Shown: positions 43,126 through 53,126 of the stretch, piece by piece | Layout of the letters: each line of letters begins with the position of its first letter | Numbering within the stretch: the first letter of the stretch is position 1 | Source of the DNA: Niveispirillum cyanobacteriorum | GTDB taxonomy: Bacteria; Pseudomonadota; Alphaproteobacteria; Azospirillales; Azospirillaceae | Reading direction: 5' to 3' | Length of the DNA stretch: 64,000 bases | Assembly: GCF_002868735.1 (NCBI RefSeq) | Contig: NZ_CP025613.1 | Span: 372,001 to 436,000, forward strand | Notes under the pieces: generated by a model | What the model saw: only the letters and a program-made list of their open reading frames with translations | The model's database searches: none | Told to the model about the DNA's origin: nothing | Position numbers and translations under genes: made by a program

Positions 43126-46100
43126 ATGACGCAGATTTCCCGCAATGTGCGCCGTCTGGCGCTGATTCTGGCCCCGCTCCTGTCACCGGTGGCAATGGCG
43201 GCGGGTACCCCATCCTATATCCTGACATCCTTCATCAATGGCGATGCCAAATCGATGTCGGTCTACCGCTCCACGGACGCGGTCAATTTCACGCTGGAAA
43301 AGGCCGAGGCGTTCAAGCCGCCGCAGGGCCTGCTGCGTGACCCCAGCATTATCCGGCACAAGGATGGCTGGTACTATGTCACCTACACGACGGATTGGAA
43401 CAATGACCTGATCGGTTTTGCCCGGTCGAAGGACCTGAAGGAATGGACCTTCTTGGGCAATCACAAGATTTCCATTCCCGGCACGACCAATTCCTGGGCG
43501 CCGGAATGGTTTGTAGATGCGGATGGGTCGGTCCATATCATCCTGGCTGTGTCCACCAACGGGCCTAACGGACAGTTCAAGACCTATCGCCTGACCGCGA
43601 CCGATGACAGCCTGTCCAACTGGACAGCGCCTTCGGTGCTGCACGGTCTGGGCCCCAACCATATCGACGCCAAGATCATCCAGGAGGCGGGCCGCTACTA
43701 CGCCTTCATCAAGAACGAAACGACGAAGTTCATTGAGCTGGCGACGGCGCCGAAGCTGGATGGCCCCTGGGTGTTCACCCGTACCGGCGACTGGGCCGGG
43801 TGGGGTACTCTGGTGGAAGGGCCGGCGGTCGTGAAGCGACCCGATGGTGGCTGGCGCATCTATTTCGACCAATATGTCGAGAAGCGCTACTGGTACAGCG
43901 ATAGCATCGGCCCCGGTTTCACCGGCCAATGGGCACCCAAGGTGGAATTGCCCGGCGGCCTGTCGGGCAAGGTCCGGCATTTCACGGTGCTCAAGGATGA
44001 GCCGCCGGCCAAGAAGCCGGTTGTCGCCCCGCTGGCTACGCCCGTCACCTGGGACCGCTATTCCCTGAAGGTGGGTGGTGAGCGGATTTTCAGCTGGGGC
44101 GGGGAGATGCACCCGTTCCGCCTCCCCAGCCCTGACCTGTGGCGCGACGTGTTCCAGAAGATGAAGGCGTCCGGGTACAATACCGTCGCCATCTATTTCG
44201 GCTGGGGCTATCACTCGCCCAAGCCGGGCGTGTATGATTTCACCGGTGTGCGCGATATGGACCGCGTGCTGACCATGGCGAAGGAGGCGGGGCTCTACGT
44301 CATCGTCCGGCCCGGCCCCTACATGAATGCCGAGGTCACGCGTGGCGGCTTCCCCAGCTGGCTGGTCAAGCAGCAGGCCAAGGCCCGCACCGACCATCCC
44401 GAATATCTGGCAGCCGCCGATGAATGGCTGACGGCCATCAACGGCATCTTGAAGAAGCACCAGATTACCGATGGCGGCGGTACTGTCATCGCCTACCAGA
44501 TCGAAAACGAACTGGACGTGACGCAGCCCACCCAGCAGCGTTACATGCAGCATCTGTATGACAAGGCGCGGGCCGACGGGATCACGGTTCCCATCTTCCA
44601 CAATGACAAGGGCCGCAACGGTAACTGGGTGCCCAAGGGCAGTAATGTGCCGGGTACCGTGGAAGGGCCGAACGACCTTTACGCCTTTGACGGCTATCCC
44701 GGCGGGTCATGCGATGTTGACGCGACGGTTGGCAAGCCGAACCTGGCACCGGATTGGGGAATGTACGGTCCCGGCGGTGCCTTTGGCGGGGCCAGTGCGT
44801 CGCCCAACACACCGGGCTTTGCGGCGGAATATGGCGGCGGCTGGTTCGATTACTGGGGCAGCAATGGTGCCTATGGCTGCAATGCCCAGCGTCTGGGCAG
44901 TGGGTACCAGCGGGTCTTCTATGGGACCAACATTGCCAACGGCCTGACCATCCAGAGCTTCTACATGACCTATGGCGGCACCAGCTGGGGCTGGATGCCG
45001 GCACCTGTGGTCTATACGTCTTATGATTATGGCTCCGCCATCGACGAGGCACGGGGCCTGCGGGAGAAAGCGCGCGGCATCAAGCTGATGGGGCACTTCC
45101 TGCAAACGGTGAAGGACCTGACGCAAATGGACCGGGCCACGGGTCTGGTCCCCAGCAGCCCGAATGTCCGCCTCTATCACAATGTGAACCCTGAGACGGG
45201 CACGCGCCTGCTGGTCGCCACGCATGCGCCCAACAATGCGCAGACGGATGATGTCTTCAGCTTCAAGGCCGCGCTGCCCGATGGCGAATACAGTATCCCG
45301 CAGGCCGGCACGCTGCGCCTGAAGGGGCATGACGCCAAGCTTTGGCTGGCCGGCTATAATCTGGAACGCCAGCGTCTGGTCTATTCCACGTCGGAACTGT
45401 TCACCCATCTGCGCCAAGGGGCGGGCGACCTTGCCCTGTTCTATGGACGGCAGGGGGAGGATGGAGAGATGGTACTGCGCTACAGCAGCGCCCCCAACGT
45501 GACGGTACTGGACGGCAAGGTTGAGAGCGTTTTTGACGCGGCCAAGGGTGACCTTCGCCTGAATTTCAGCCATCAGGGTCTGGCCCGCGTGCGGATCAGT
45601 GGTGGCGGTAAGCCCGACTTGACCCTGTTGATCGCTGACCTTCCCACCGCCGAGACATTCTGGCGGCAGGAAACCAAGGATGGCGTGCTGCTGCAGCGTG
45701 GCCCCACCCTGGTCCGTACCGCGCAGGTAAAGGGCAAAACCTTGGACCTGACCGGTGATACCGAGAGCGACAGCCCGCTGGAAGTCTGGGCACCGACCGG
45801 CGTTACATCCGTGCGCTGGAACAGTGCCTCCGTGCCGGTGGAAAAGGGTGTGGGCGGCAGCCTAATCGCCAAGCGCGACCTGTCCGGTCCTGTGGCGGTG
45901 ACCCTGCCCGACCTGGTCAAGGCTTCATGGCGGTTCCAGGCCGGTTCCCCGGAAGCGGCGAAGGACTTCGATGACAGCACTTGGGCCGTGGCGAAGCCGG
46001 GCCGTACCGCCAGCTTTGTGAAGCCGCCGGGCGGTCAGCCGCTGCTGAACATGGATGATTACAACTTCCACCACGGCGATGTCTGGTACCGGGGTCGTTA

Positions 46101-46947
46101 CACCGCACAGCCGGGCGTCTCGAAGCTGGAATTGCATTACGGGGCCGGGGGTGCCGGCATGGTTCAGGTCTGGCTCGATGGGCGCTATATTGGCCAGCAT
46201 GTGCTGCCGACCGGCCTGCCGCGCCCGCCGGGCCAGGGGCTGGCGACCTTCACCATCCCTGAAGATTTGCAGGCACCGGGCGAGCGTGTGCTGTCGGTCA
46301 TGGTCCGCAACAATTCCCACCATTGGGACCTGGATGTTGATGATCTGCACAAGGAAGCGCGCGGCCTGATCTCCGCCTCGCTGTCCACGCCGACGGGCAA
46401 GAGCTTTGCAGTGCCCATCGCCTGGAAGATACAGGGCAACCTGGGGGGCGAGGATATTGCCGACCCTGTGCGCGGCGTGTTCAACAATGGCGGCCAGTAT
46501 GGGGAGCGCAACGGCTGGCACCTGCCAGGCTTTGACGACAAGGGCTGGACGACAGCGTCGGTGCCTGCCAATGCCGCACAGCCGGGGACGGTCTGGTACC
46601 GTACGGAGTTCACGCTTGACCTGCCCAAGGGTCAGGACAGCGCCGTCGGCCTGTCGTTCGGCGATGCCACGGTTCCGCGTTCGATCGGCTCCTATCGCGT
46701 CTTGATCTTCCTGAATGGCTGGAACATGGGGCAGTTCATCGCCGATGTCGGGCCACAGCGTACCTTCGTCCTGCCCACCGGTATCCTGAACCCCAATGGC
46801 AAGAACACACTGGCCCTCGCCGTGACGTCTGACGGCAAGCCGGGCGATACGCTGGAGGCCGTGAGGCTGGTCAGCCTGCGTAACGCCCGTTCATCATTGT
46901 CGGTTTCTTCGGTGCCCGCGCCGAAATACCGCGAGATTGTCAAATGA
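43126..46947 (+). CDS. GH43-like / GH35 fusion glycoside hydrolase
   Basis: 1273-aa exported bifunctional enzyme. Signal peptide to about residue 25 (AMAAG). Residues about 27-285 form a five-bladed GH43-like propeller: LRDPSIIRHKDGWYYVTYTT, NHIDAKII, and LVEGPAVVKR supply the Asp/Asp/Glu set. A Pro/Lys/Ala linker at about 286-305 leads to a GH35 beta-galactosidase domain with acid/base E462 in QIENELD and nucleophile E568 in FAAEYGGGW. The rest holds GH35-type beta-sandwich domains. Probably removes arabinose and galactose from side chains. ATG 43126 chosen for the signal peptide; 17 bases after rhaM. Confidence 0.88.
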   Translation: MTQISRNVRRLALILAPLLSPVAMAAGTPSYILTSFINGDAKSMSVYRSTDAVNFTLEKAEAFKPPQGLLRDPSIIRHKDGWYYVTYTTDWNNDLIGFARSKDLKEWTFLGNHKISIPGTTNSWAPEWFVDADGSVHIILAVSTNGPNGQFKTYRLTATDDSLSNWTAPSVLHGLGPNHIDAKIIQEAGRYYAFIKNETTKFIELATAPKLDGPWVFTRTGDWAGWGTLVEGPAVVKRPDGGWRIYFDQYVEKRYWYSDSIGPGFTGQWAPKVELPGGLSGKVRHFTVLKDEPPAKKPVVAPLATPVTWDRYSLKVGGERIFSWGGEMHPFRLPSPDLWRDVFQKMKASGYNTVAIYFGWGYHSPKPGVYDFTGVRDMDRVLTMAKEAGLYVIVRPGPYMNAEVTRGGFPSWLVKQQAKARTDHPEYLAAADEWLTAINGILKKHQITDGGGTVIAYQIENELDVTQPTQQRYMQHLYDKARADGITVPIFHNDKGRNGNWVPKGSNVPGTVEGPNDLYAFDGYPGGSCDVDATVGKPNLAPDWGMYGPGGAFGGASASPNTPGFAAEYGGGWFDYWGSNGAYGCNAQRLGSGYQRVFYGTNIANGLTIQSFYMTYGGTSWGWMPAPVVYTSYDYGSAIDEARGLREKARGIKLMGHFLQTVKDLTQMDRATGLVPSSPNVRLYHNVNPETGTRLLVATHAPNNAQTDDVFSFKAALPDGEYSIPQAGTLRLKGHDAKLWLAGYNLERQRLVYSTSELFTHLRQGAGDLALFYGRQGEDGEMVLRYSSAPNVTVLDGKVESVFDAAKGDLRLNFSHQGLARVRISGGGKPDLTLLIADLPTAETFWRQETKDGVLLQRGPTLVRTAQVKGKTLDLTGDTESDSPLEVWAPTGVTSVRWNSASVPVEKGVGGSLIAKRDLSGPVAVTLPDLVKASWRFQAGSPEAAKDFDDSTWAVAKPGRTASFVKPPGGQPLLNMDDYNFHHGDVWYRGRYTAQPGVSKLELHYGAGGAGMVQVWLDGRYIGQHVLPTGLPRPPGQGLATFTIPEDLQAPGERVLSVMVRNNSHHWDLDVDDLHKEARGLISASLSTPTGKSFAVPIAWKIQGNLGGEDIADPVRGVFNNGGQYGERNGWHLPGFDDKGWTTASVPANAAQPGTVWYRTEFTLDLPKGQDSAVGLSFGDATVPRSIGSYRVLIFLNGWNMGQFIADVGPQRTFVLPTGILNPNGKNTLALAVTSDGKPGDTLEAVRLVSLRNARSSLSVSSVPAPKYREIVK

Positions 46948-49304
46948 CCGGACCCTCCCGCCGCGAACTTCTGACCGGTTCAGCAGCGACATTGGTTGCC
47001 GCCAGTCTGCCACCGCCGGTCGCCGCACAGACGGTAGAGAAGCCGTCTGGGATCGCGCCGATCTTGCGCTACACGCGTCCCGCCGATGTCTGGGTGGAGG
47101 CGCTGCCTGTCGGTAATGGTCGGCTCGGGGCCATGATGTTTGGCGGCATCACAGGCGAACGCCTGCAGTTGAACGAGGACACGTTCTTCGCGGGCAGCCC
47201 ATACGATCCCGTCAACCCCGAGGCATTGTCGGCCCTGCCAGAGGTCCGGCGTTTGATATTTGCCGGGGAGTATAAGCAGGCACAAGACTTGGCCGATGCA
47301 AAGCTCATGGGCAAACCCTTGAGGCAGATGGCCTATCAGCCACTGGGTGATGTTTTGCTGACGTTTCCGGGGCTTGAGGGGGTGCGTGAATATAGTCGCA
47401 GTCTGGACCTGGATGGCGCCATCGCCACCACCCGCTTCCGCACGGGATCAGCGCTGTTCACGCGCGAATTATTTGCCAGTGCTGTGGATCAGGTGATCGT
47501 TTTACGCCTGACCAGCAACCGGCCTGGCAGCCTGACATTCAACCTCTCCATGACCAGCCCGCAAATATCCGACAGCCGGGTGGAGGGCGGAAATACCATC
47601 GTCCTTTCCGGCGTCGGCCCCACACAGCAAGGTGTGGAAGGGAAACTACGCTTTGAAACGCGGGTTCGGGTGCTGGCCACCAAAGGCAGCGTGACCGCGC
47701 AGAACAACGATATCTATGTCGAGCAGGCCGATGAGGTGGTGATCCTGATCAGCGCCGCCACCGCCTATCGTCGGTTCGGCGATATCTCGGGTGATCCCGC
47801 GGCCCTGGCGGCCAGCGCCTTGGACAATGCGACGATTAAGCCTGTTGATAGGCTTCTGGCCGATCATCAGTCCGATTACCGCGCGCTGTTCCGCCGTGTC
47901 TCCATCGACCTTGGCCCGCCATCAGCCGACAGTACGCTTACCACAGATGAACGCATCCGCCGTTCGGCCGAACTGGCTGATCCGACGCTGGCCGCACTTT
48001 ATTTCCAGTATGGGCGCTATTTGCTGATCTGCAGTTCCCGGCCCGGCACACAACCTGCCAACCTGCAGGGCATCTGGAATGAAAAGACGAACCCCTCCTG
48101 GGGCTCAAAATGGACCCTGAACATCAACGCCCAGATGAATTACTGGCCAGCGGAGCCGACCAATCTGGCCGACTGTGTGGAGCCTTTGGTGCGGTTGATC
48201 CGCGATCTGTCGATCACCGGCGCGCGCACGGCCCAGAAAATGTATGGTGCGCGCGGGTGGGTGGTCCATAACAACACCGACCTTTGGCGTGCCTCTGCCC
48301 CGGTGGATGGTGCGGTCTGGTCGCTTTGGCCCCTTGGCGGGGCATGGCTGTGCCAGCATCTGTGGGATCATTACGATTACAGCCGGGACAAGGCGTTCTT
48401 GGCGGATGTCTATCCGCTGATTAAAGGCTGTGCGCTCTTCTTCTTGGACACCTTGGTCACCGACCCGGCGTCGGGTTATCTGGTTACCGTCCCGTCCATG
48501 TCACCCGAAAACCGGCATCTGGAGGGGGTCAGCATTTGCGCTGGCCCCGCAATGGATAACCAGCTGCTGCGTGACTTGTTCAGCCAGGTGGCGCAGGCAG
48601 CCAGTCTGTTGGGCCGTGACGCTGATCTGCGCCGTCAGATGTTGGCTACGCGTGCAAAACTGGCGCCTGATAAGATCGGGGCTGGCGGATATCTGCAAGA
48701 ATGGTTGCAGGATTGGGACGCGCGTGCGCCTGAACAGACGCATCGCCACGTGTCTCATCTGTACGCGCTGCATCCCGGCTCTGCCATCAATCGTCGTGAT
48801 ACGCCTGAACTGGCCACGGCTGCTCGCCGAACCTTGGAAATCAGGACGGATGATGCCACGGGCTGGGGCATTGGCTGGCGTGTCAATCTTTGGGCCCGGT
48901 TGGGCGACGGGGAGCGAGCATATAAGGTTTTGGGCATGTTGCTGGAACCACGCCGCACCTACCCCAACATGTTTGACAGCCATCCGCCGTTTCAGATCGA
49001 CGGCAACTTCGGCGGTACGGCCGGCATTGCGGAAATGCTGGTACAGAGCTGGGGCGGGGAGGTGCATTTGCTCCCGGCGCTGCCACGCGCTTGGCCGACG
49101 GGGCACATTACCGGCATCCGCGTGCGCGGCGATGGTCAAATTGACCTGCATTGGCAGGACGGTCGTCCCGATCAAGTGATCATGCGAAGCGGGAAGGGTG
49201 GGAACTTCACCCTGCGTTATGTCCAGAATAGCGTAAAACTGCGCATCCCCGCAGGTGGGGAACGCCGCCTGCGTTGGGATGGTGCCAAACTGGTGGGCGC
49301 ATAA
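46944..49304 (+). CDS. GH95-family alpha-L-fucosidase / alpha-L-galactosidase
   Basis: 786 aa with a Tat-like signal (SRRELLTGSAATLVAASL). GH95 features in order: ALPVGNGRLGAMMFGG and LNEDTFFAGSPYDP near the N-terminus, LNINAQMNYWPAEPTNL supplying the two catalytic-site Asn, MSPENRHL with the acid Glu, and FQIDGNFGGTAGIAEML. It would remove terminal fucose or L-galactose from side chains. The start overlaps the GH35 fusion stop (ATGA), showing coupling. Confidence 0.92.
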   Translation: MTGPSRRELLTGSAATLVAASLPPPVAAQTVEKPSGIAPILRYTRPADVWVEALPVGNGRLGAMMFGGITGERLQLNEDTFFAGSPYDPVNPEALSALPEVRRLIFAGEYKQAQDLADAKLMGKPLRQMAYQPLGDVLLTFPGLEGVREYSRSLDLDGAIATTRFRTGSALFTRELFASAVDQVIVLRLTSNRPGSLTFNLSMTSPQISDSRVEGGNTIVLSGVGPTQQGVEGKLRFETRVRVLATKGSVTAQNNDIYVEQADEVVILISAATAYRRFGDISGDPAALAASALDNATIKPVDRLLADHQSDYRALFRRVSIDLGPPSADSTLTTDERIRRSAELADPTLAALYFQYGRYLLICSSRPGTQPANLQGIWNEKTNPSWGSKWTLNINAQMNYWPAEPTNLADCVEPLVRLIRDLSITGARTAQKMYGARGWVVHNNTDLWRASAPVDGAVWSLWPLGGAWLCQHLWDHYDYSRDKAFLADVYPLIKGCALFFLDTLVTDPASGYLVTVPSMSPENRHLEGVSICAGPAMDNQLLRDLFSQVAQAASLLGRDADLRRQMLATRAKLAPDKIGAGGYLQEWLQDWDARAPEQTHRHVSHLYALHPGSAINRRDTPELATAARRTLEIRTDDATGWGIGWRVNLWARLGDGERAYKVLGMLLEPRRTYPNMFDSHPPFQIDGNFGGTAGIAEMLVQSWGGEVHLLPALPRAWPTGHITGIRVRGDGQIDLHWQDGRPDQVIMRSGKGGNFTLRYVQNSVKLRIPAGGERRLRWDGAKLVGA

Positions 49305-49369
49305 TGCCACAATCCAACAGTCCGCGTCCCCTTAACATCTAACGAACTGTACTCAGGAAAGACCATCCC

Positions 49370-50476
49370 ATGCCTAACCTCGCCCATGGCCTAAAGGCCG
49401 CAGACGTTACCCGGACCATCGACCTGTTGATCAGCAATCTGGTCGATATCAAGGATGAGACAGGGGAATTCCTGCTGCGGCTGGATGATGGCCGCGTCAT
49501 CGACACCAAGGGCTGGAACGACTGGGAATGGACCCACGGCATCGGCCTGTACGGGATGTGGAAATATTATGAGATGACGGGCAGCGAGCGTGCCTTTCAG
49601 ATCATGCTGGACTGGTTCCGCGACCGTTTTGCCGCCGGCACCCCGACCAAGAACATCAACACCGTCAGCCCGTTCCTGACCCTGGCCTATCTTTATGAAA
49701 AGACCGGCAACCAGACCTATATCCCGTATCTGGACACCTGGGCCGAATGGGTGATGCACGGCCTGCCCAAGACGGAAGAGGGCGGGTTCCAGCACATCGT
49801 GTTCAATTCCGAGAACCCGCAGCAATTGTGGGATGACACGCTGATGATGTCGGTCCTGCCGCTGGCCAAGATCGGCCTGCTGCTGAACCGTCCAGAATAT
49901 GTGGAAGAGGCCAAGCGCCAGTTCCTCATCCATATCAAGTATCTGTTCGACACCAAGACCGGCCTGTGGTTCCACGGCTGGACATTCGACGGTCGCCACA
50001 ACTTCGCCGATGCGCTGTGGGCGCGCGGCAATTGCTGGGTCACCATCGCCATTCCGGAGTTCATTGAGCTGCTGGATCTGAAGGCCGGCGACCCGCTGCG
50101 CACCTTCCTGATCGACACGCTGGAGAACCAGGTCAAGGCGCTGGCCAAGTACCAGACCGAGGATGGCCGCTGGCACACGCTTATCAACGACCCGACCTCG
50201 TATCTGGAAAGCTCGGCCGCCGCCGGTTTCGCCTATGGCATCATGAAGGCCGTGCGCAAGCGCTATATCAGTGCCGAGTATGAGCCGATGGCCATCAAGG
50301 CGGTGCACGCCGTCCTGAATAAGATCGCGCCCGATGGTGAGCTGCAGGAAGTGTCGTTCGGCACCGCCCTGGGCAGCGACCTGCAGTACTACCGCGACGT
50401 CAAGCTGACCTCCATGCCCTATGGCCAGTCGCTGGCCATCGTCTGCCTGACGGAAATGCTGCGTCGGTTTATTTGA
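49370..50476 (+). CDS. unsaturated rhamnogalacturonyl hydrolase, GH105
   Basis: 368-aa cytoplasmic (alpha/alpha)6 enzyme releasing the unsaturated galacturonic acid left by rhamnogalacturonan lyases. Motifs: WEWTHGIGLYGMWKYYE, NSENPQQLWDDTLMMSVLPLA with the catalytic Asp, and WARGNCWV. No signal peptide, so imported unsaturated oligomers are its substrate. AGGA precedes the ATG at 49370. Length fits YteR/YesR-type enzymes. Confidence 0.93.
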   Translation: MPNLAHGLKAADVTRTIDLLISNLVDIKDETGEFLLRLDDGRVIDTKGWNDWEWTHGIGLYGMWKYYEMTGSERAFQIMLDWFRDRFAAGTPTKNINTVSPFLTLAYLYEKTGNQTYIPYLDTWAEWVMHGLPKTEEGGFQHIVFNSENPQQLWDDTLMMSVLPLAKIGLLLNRPEYVEEAKRQFLIHIKYLFDTKTGLWFHGWTFDGRHNFADALWARGNCWVTIAIPEFIELLDLKAGDPLRTFLIDTLENQVKALAKYQTEDGRWHTLINDPTSYLESSAAAGFAYGIMKAVRKRYISAEYEPMAIKAVHAVLNKIAPDGELQEVSFGTALGSDLQYYRDVKLTSMPYGQSLAIVCLTEMLRRFI

Positions 50477-50491
50477 CGCGCCCTTCTTTTC

Positions 50492-50517
50492 GCCTTCCCG
50501 GCCTTGGCCGGGAAGGC
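50492..50517. repeat. perfect 12-base palindromic hairpin
   Basis: GCCTTCCCGGCC-TT-GGCCGGGAAGGC between the GH105 gene and the symporter gene. No T-run follows on either strand; it could partially terminate or stabilise the upstream mRNA. Confidence 0.5.
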
Positions 50518-50561
50518 AATGAGAAAATTCCAATAAAAACAAACCCCCAGAGGAAACACCG

Positions 50562-52037
50562 ATGAGCCAGCGTAGCGTGAAGCCCATCAATTATCTGGCC
50601 TATGGTGCCAACGACATCCTGGGGGCGGGGTCGATGGCCGTGATCAGCGGCTGGATCCTGTTTTTCTATACGACCTTCTGTGGGCTGTCGGCGACGCAGG
50701 CAGCGGCGATTTTCGCCATTGCGCGACTGCTGGACGCCATTGTCAGCCCCATCGTCGGGCATCTGTCGGACAATTTCTACCGCACGCGTCTGGGCCGCCG
50801 GTTCGGGCGGCGGCGCTTCTTCCTGATGATCTGTATCCCGCTGGTGCCCAGCTTCGCCCTGATGTGGGTCAGCGGGCAGGGGTTCTGGTACTATCTTGCG
50901 ACCTATGTGCTGTTTGAGACGGTCTATGCTGTCGTCCTGATCCCTTATGAAACCTTGGCTGCCGAGATGACCAAGGATTACAAGATCAAGGCGAAGCTGG
51001 CGGGCATCCGCATCCTGTTCGCGCAAAGCTCCGCCATCGCCGCCGGTTTCCTGCCCGCAGCCATTGTCGGCTGGGTGGGCGGCAAGGACAGCGCGGATAC
51101 GTTCCTGATCATGGGCATCATCTTTGCTGTGGCCTTTGCCATCGTGCTGGCCTTCACCTGGGCTTTCACCTATGAGCGGTCGGTGGAAGAGGTGGAGCAG
51201 ATGAAGGCCGGTGAACCGGTCATGACGTTGGGCGACAGCTTCAAGAAGCTGTACAGTGACCTGTTCTCCACCCTGAAAATCCGCGCCTTCCGCCTGCATC
51301 TGGGCATGTATCTGGGCGGCTATATCAGCCAGGACGTGTTCAACGCCGTCTTCACCTATTTCATTGTCTTCGTGTTGGCGGGGTCGGTGTCAGAGGCGTC
51401 CAACCTGTTGGGCAGCATGTATATCGCGCAACTGTTTGCGGTAGCGATGTTCATCCAGCTTTGCCTGCGCATCCATCCGGCTCCTTCGTATCGGTTGGCG
51501 GTCTGTTTCTACATCCTGGGCGTAATCGGGTTCCTATCGATCCATTTCTTCCGGCCTGAGAACCTGCATCTGTGGCTGTTCGTGCCCATCATCCTGTCGG
51601 GTCTGGGCCGGGGTGGTCTGAACTACATCCCCTGGAACACCTATAACTACATGGCCGATGTGGACGAGGTGGTGACGGCCAAGCGGCGCGAGGGCATTTT
51701 CGCCGGCGTCATGACCTTTATCCGCAAGGCCACCCAGGCCGCCGCCGTGATGGGCGTCGGCTTGATCCTGGAGGCCGGCGGCTTCATGCCCAAGGCCGAG
51801 GTACAGAGCGACCAAGCCATCACCACCATCCTGGCCGTCATGGGGATTGGTACCATCGGCGTGCTGCTGGCCGGCTTTGCCGTGTCCCGCCGCTTCCGCT
51901 TGGACGGCCCGCGCCATGTGATCCTGATGGAGGAAATCGCCCGCTTCAAGGAGGGCCGGTACGAGACGACGCCCGACCGCCGCGCCATCCTGGAAGACCT
52001 GACCGGGTGGAAGTACGAGCGGCTTTGGGGGCGGTGA
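50562..52037 (+). CDS. GPH-family sugar:cation symporter (MFS)
   Basis: 491-aa inner-membrane transporter with about 12 helices. LAYGANDILGAGSM at the N-terminus, RLLDAIVSPIVGHLSDN with the conserved Asp, and RLGRRFGRRRFFLM in the first cytoplasmic loop mark the glycoside-pentoside-hexuronide family. Directly after a GH105 gene, so it probably imports unsaturated rhamnogalacturonan oligosaccharides. AGGAAAC precedes the ATG. Confidence 0.88.
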   Translation: MSQRSVKPINYLAYGANDILGAGSMAVISGWILFFYTTFCGLSATQAAAIFAIARLLDAIVSPIVGHLSDNFYRTRLGRRFGRRRFFLMICIPLVPSFALMWVSGQGFWYYLATYVLFETVYAVVLIPYETLAAEMTKDYKIKAKLAGIRILFAQSSAIAAGFLPAAIVGWVGGKDSADTFLIMGIIFAVAFAIVLAFTWAFTYERSVEEVEQMKAGEPVMTLGDSFKKLYSDLFSTLKIRAFRLHLGMYLGGYISQDVFNAVFTYFIVFVLAGSVSEASNLLGSMYIAQLFAVAMFIQLCLRIHPAPSYRLAVCFYILGVIGFLSIHFFRPENLHLWLFVPIILSGLGRGGLNYIPWNTYNYMADVDEVVTAKRREGIFAGVMTFIRKATQAAAVMGVGLILEAGGFMPKAEVQSDQAITTILAVMGIGTIGVLLAGFAVSRRFRLDGPRHVILMEEIARFKEGRYETTPDRRAILEDLTGWKYERLWGR

Positions 52038-52048
52038 GGTTTCAACCT

Positions 52049-52168
52049 CGTCATCCCGGCGAAAGCCGGGACCCAGGGGCCAAAAGCCCTACCTGACAGC
52101 GATTTCGAATGAAGCAGCGTAAAGGTTTTCTCCGTGGCCCCTGGGTCCCGGCTTTCGCCGGGATGACG
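52049..52168. repeat. perfect 34-base inverted repeat (REP/MITE-like)
   Basis: Arms 52049-52082 and 52135-52168 are exact reverse complements, separated by 52 bases. Each arm contains TCATCCCGGCGAAAGCCGGG, a type of intergenic repeat widespread in alphaproteobacterial genomes. It sits between the symporter and amidohydrolase genes and may end one transcript or stabilise it. Confidence 0.85.
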
Positions 52169-52217
52169 AAACAGGTGGAACCGGGCCAATCAAAGAGCAG
52201 CATTCCGGGAGACGTCC

Positions 52218-53126
52218 ATGACCAGCCTGCCCATCGTCGATCCCCATATGCATCTGTGGGATTTCACGCGCCAGCATTATTCCTGGCTGATGGACCGACC
52301 CTTGCCGTCCAATGCGGCGGGAAATGTGGAGCCGATTGCCAAGCCCTATGGCCTGACAGATTATCTGGCCGACACCGCAGGGTACGATGTGCGCGGGGTC
52401 GTGCATGTGGAGGCGGGCGCCAGCACCGCCCATTCCCTGGCCGAGACGCAGTGGCTGCAGGGCGTGGCGGATGAGGGGCGGCTGCCCATGGCGCTGGTGG
52501 CGTTCGCCGCCCTGAATGCCCCTGATGTGGAGAAGCTGCTGGCCGGCCATGCCGAACATGGGGCGGTGCGGGGCATACGCCATATCATCAATTGGCACAG
52601 CGACCCGGCCAAGACCTATTCCGCGCGCGACGTGATCGGCGATGCTGACTGGCAGCGGGGCTATGCGTTGCTGGCTAAATATCGCCTGTCCTTCGATCTG
52701 CAGATCTACCCCTCACAGATGGCGGTCGCGGCGGAACTGGCGGCACGTCACCCGGATATCCCGGTGATCCTGAACCATGCCGGCATGCCCACGGATCAGG
52801 ATGCGGATGGTCTGGCGCTGTGGCGTCAGGGTCTGGCCCTGCTGGCGGCACAGCCGAATGTGGCGATCAAGATTTCCGGCCTCGCCATGATCGATCGGCA
52901 ATGGACCGTGGACAGCCTGCGTCCCTTCGTGTTGCACGCCATCGACGCGTTCGGGCCAGATCGGGCCATGTTCGCCAGCAATTTTCCCGTCGACAAGCTG
53001 TATGGCGGGTTCGGCGCCCATTATGCTGCGTATGACGCTATCACGGCAGATTTCACCGACGCGGAACGCCGCGCGATGTTCGCGGGTAATGCCGCCCATC
53101 TCTACCGTCTGGCGGTGACGCTGTGA
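52218..53126 (+). CDS. amidohydrolase-2 family protein, putative sugar lactonase
   Basis: 302-aa cytoplasmic TIM-barrel hydrolase of the COG3618 type. The metal site begins VDPHMHLWDF, then ASTAHSLAETQWL, NWHSDPAKTYS, VILNHAGMP and, at the end, FASNFPVDKLYG. Relatives hydrolyse L-fucono-, L-rhamnono- or galactaro-lactones, fitting oxidation of sugars released here (inference). First gene of a tightly coupled run to 60381. Confidence 0.8.
   Translation: MTSLPIVDPHMHLWDFTRQHYSWLMDRPLPSNAAGNVEPIAKPYGLTDYLADTAGYDVRGVVHVEAGASTAHSLAETQWLQGVADEGRLPMALVAFAALNAPDVEKLLAGHAEHGAVRGIRHIINWHSDPAKTYSARDVIGDADWQRGYALLAKYRLSFDLQIYPSQMAVAAELAARHPDIPVILNHAGMPTDQDADGLALWRQGLALLAAQPNVAIKISGLAMIDRQWTVDSLRPFVLHAIDAFGPDRAMFASNFPVDKLYGGFGAHYAAYDAITADFTDAERRAMFAGNAAHLYRLAVTL

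Noticed and set aside
43183-44601. 472-codon open frame opposite the GH43-GH35 fusion
   Set aside because: Shadow frame; GH43 and GH35 catalytic motifs are on the other strand.
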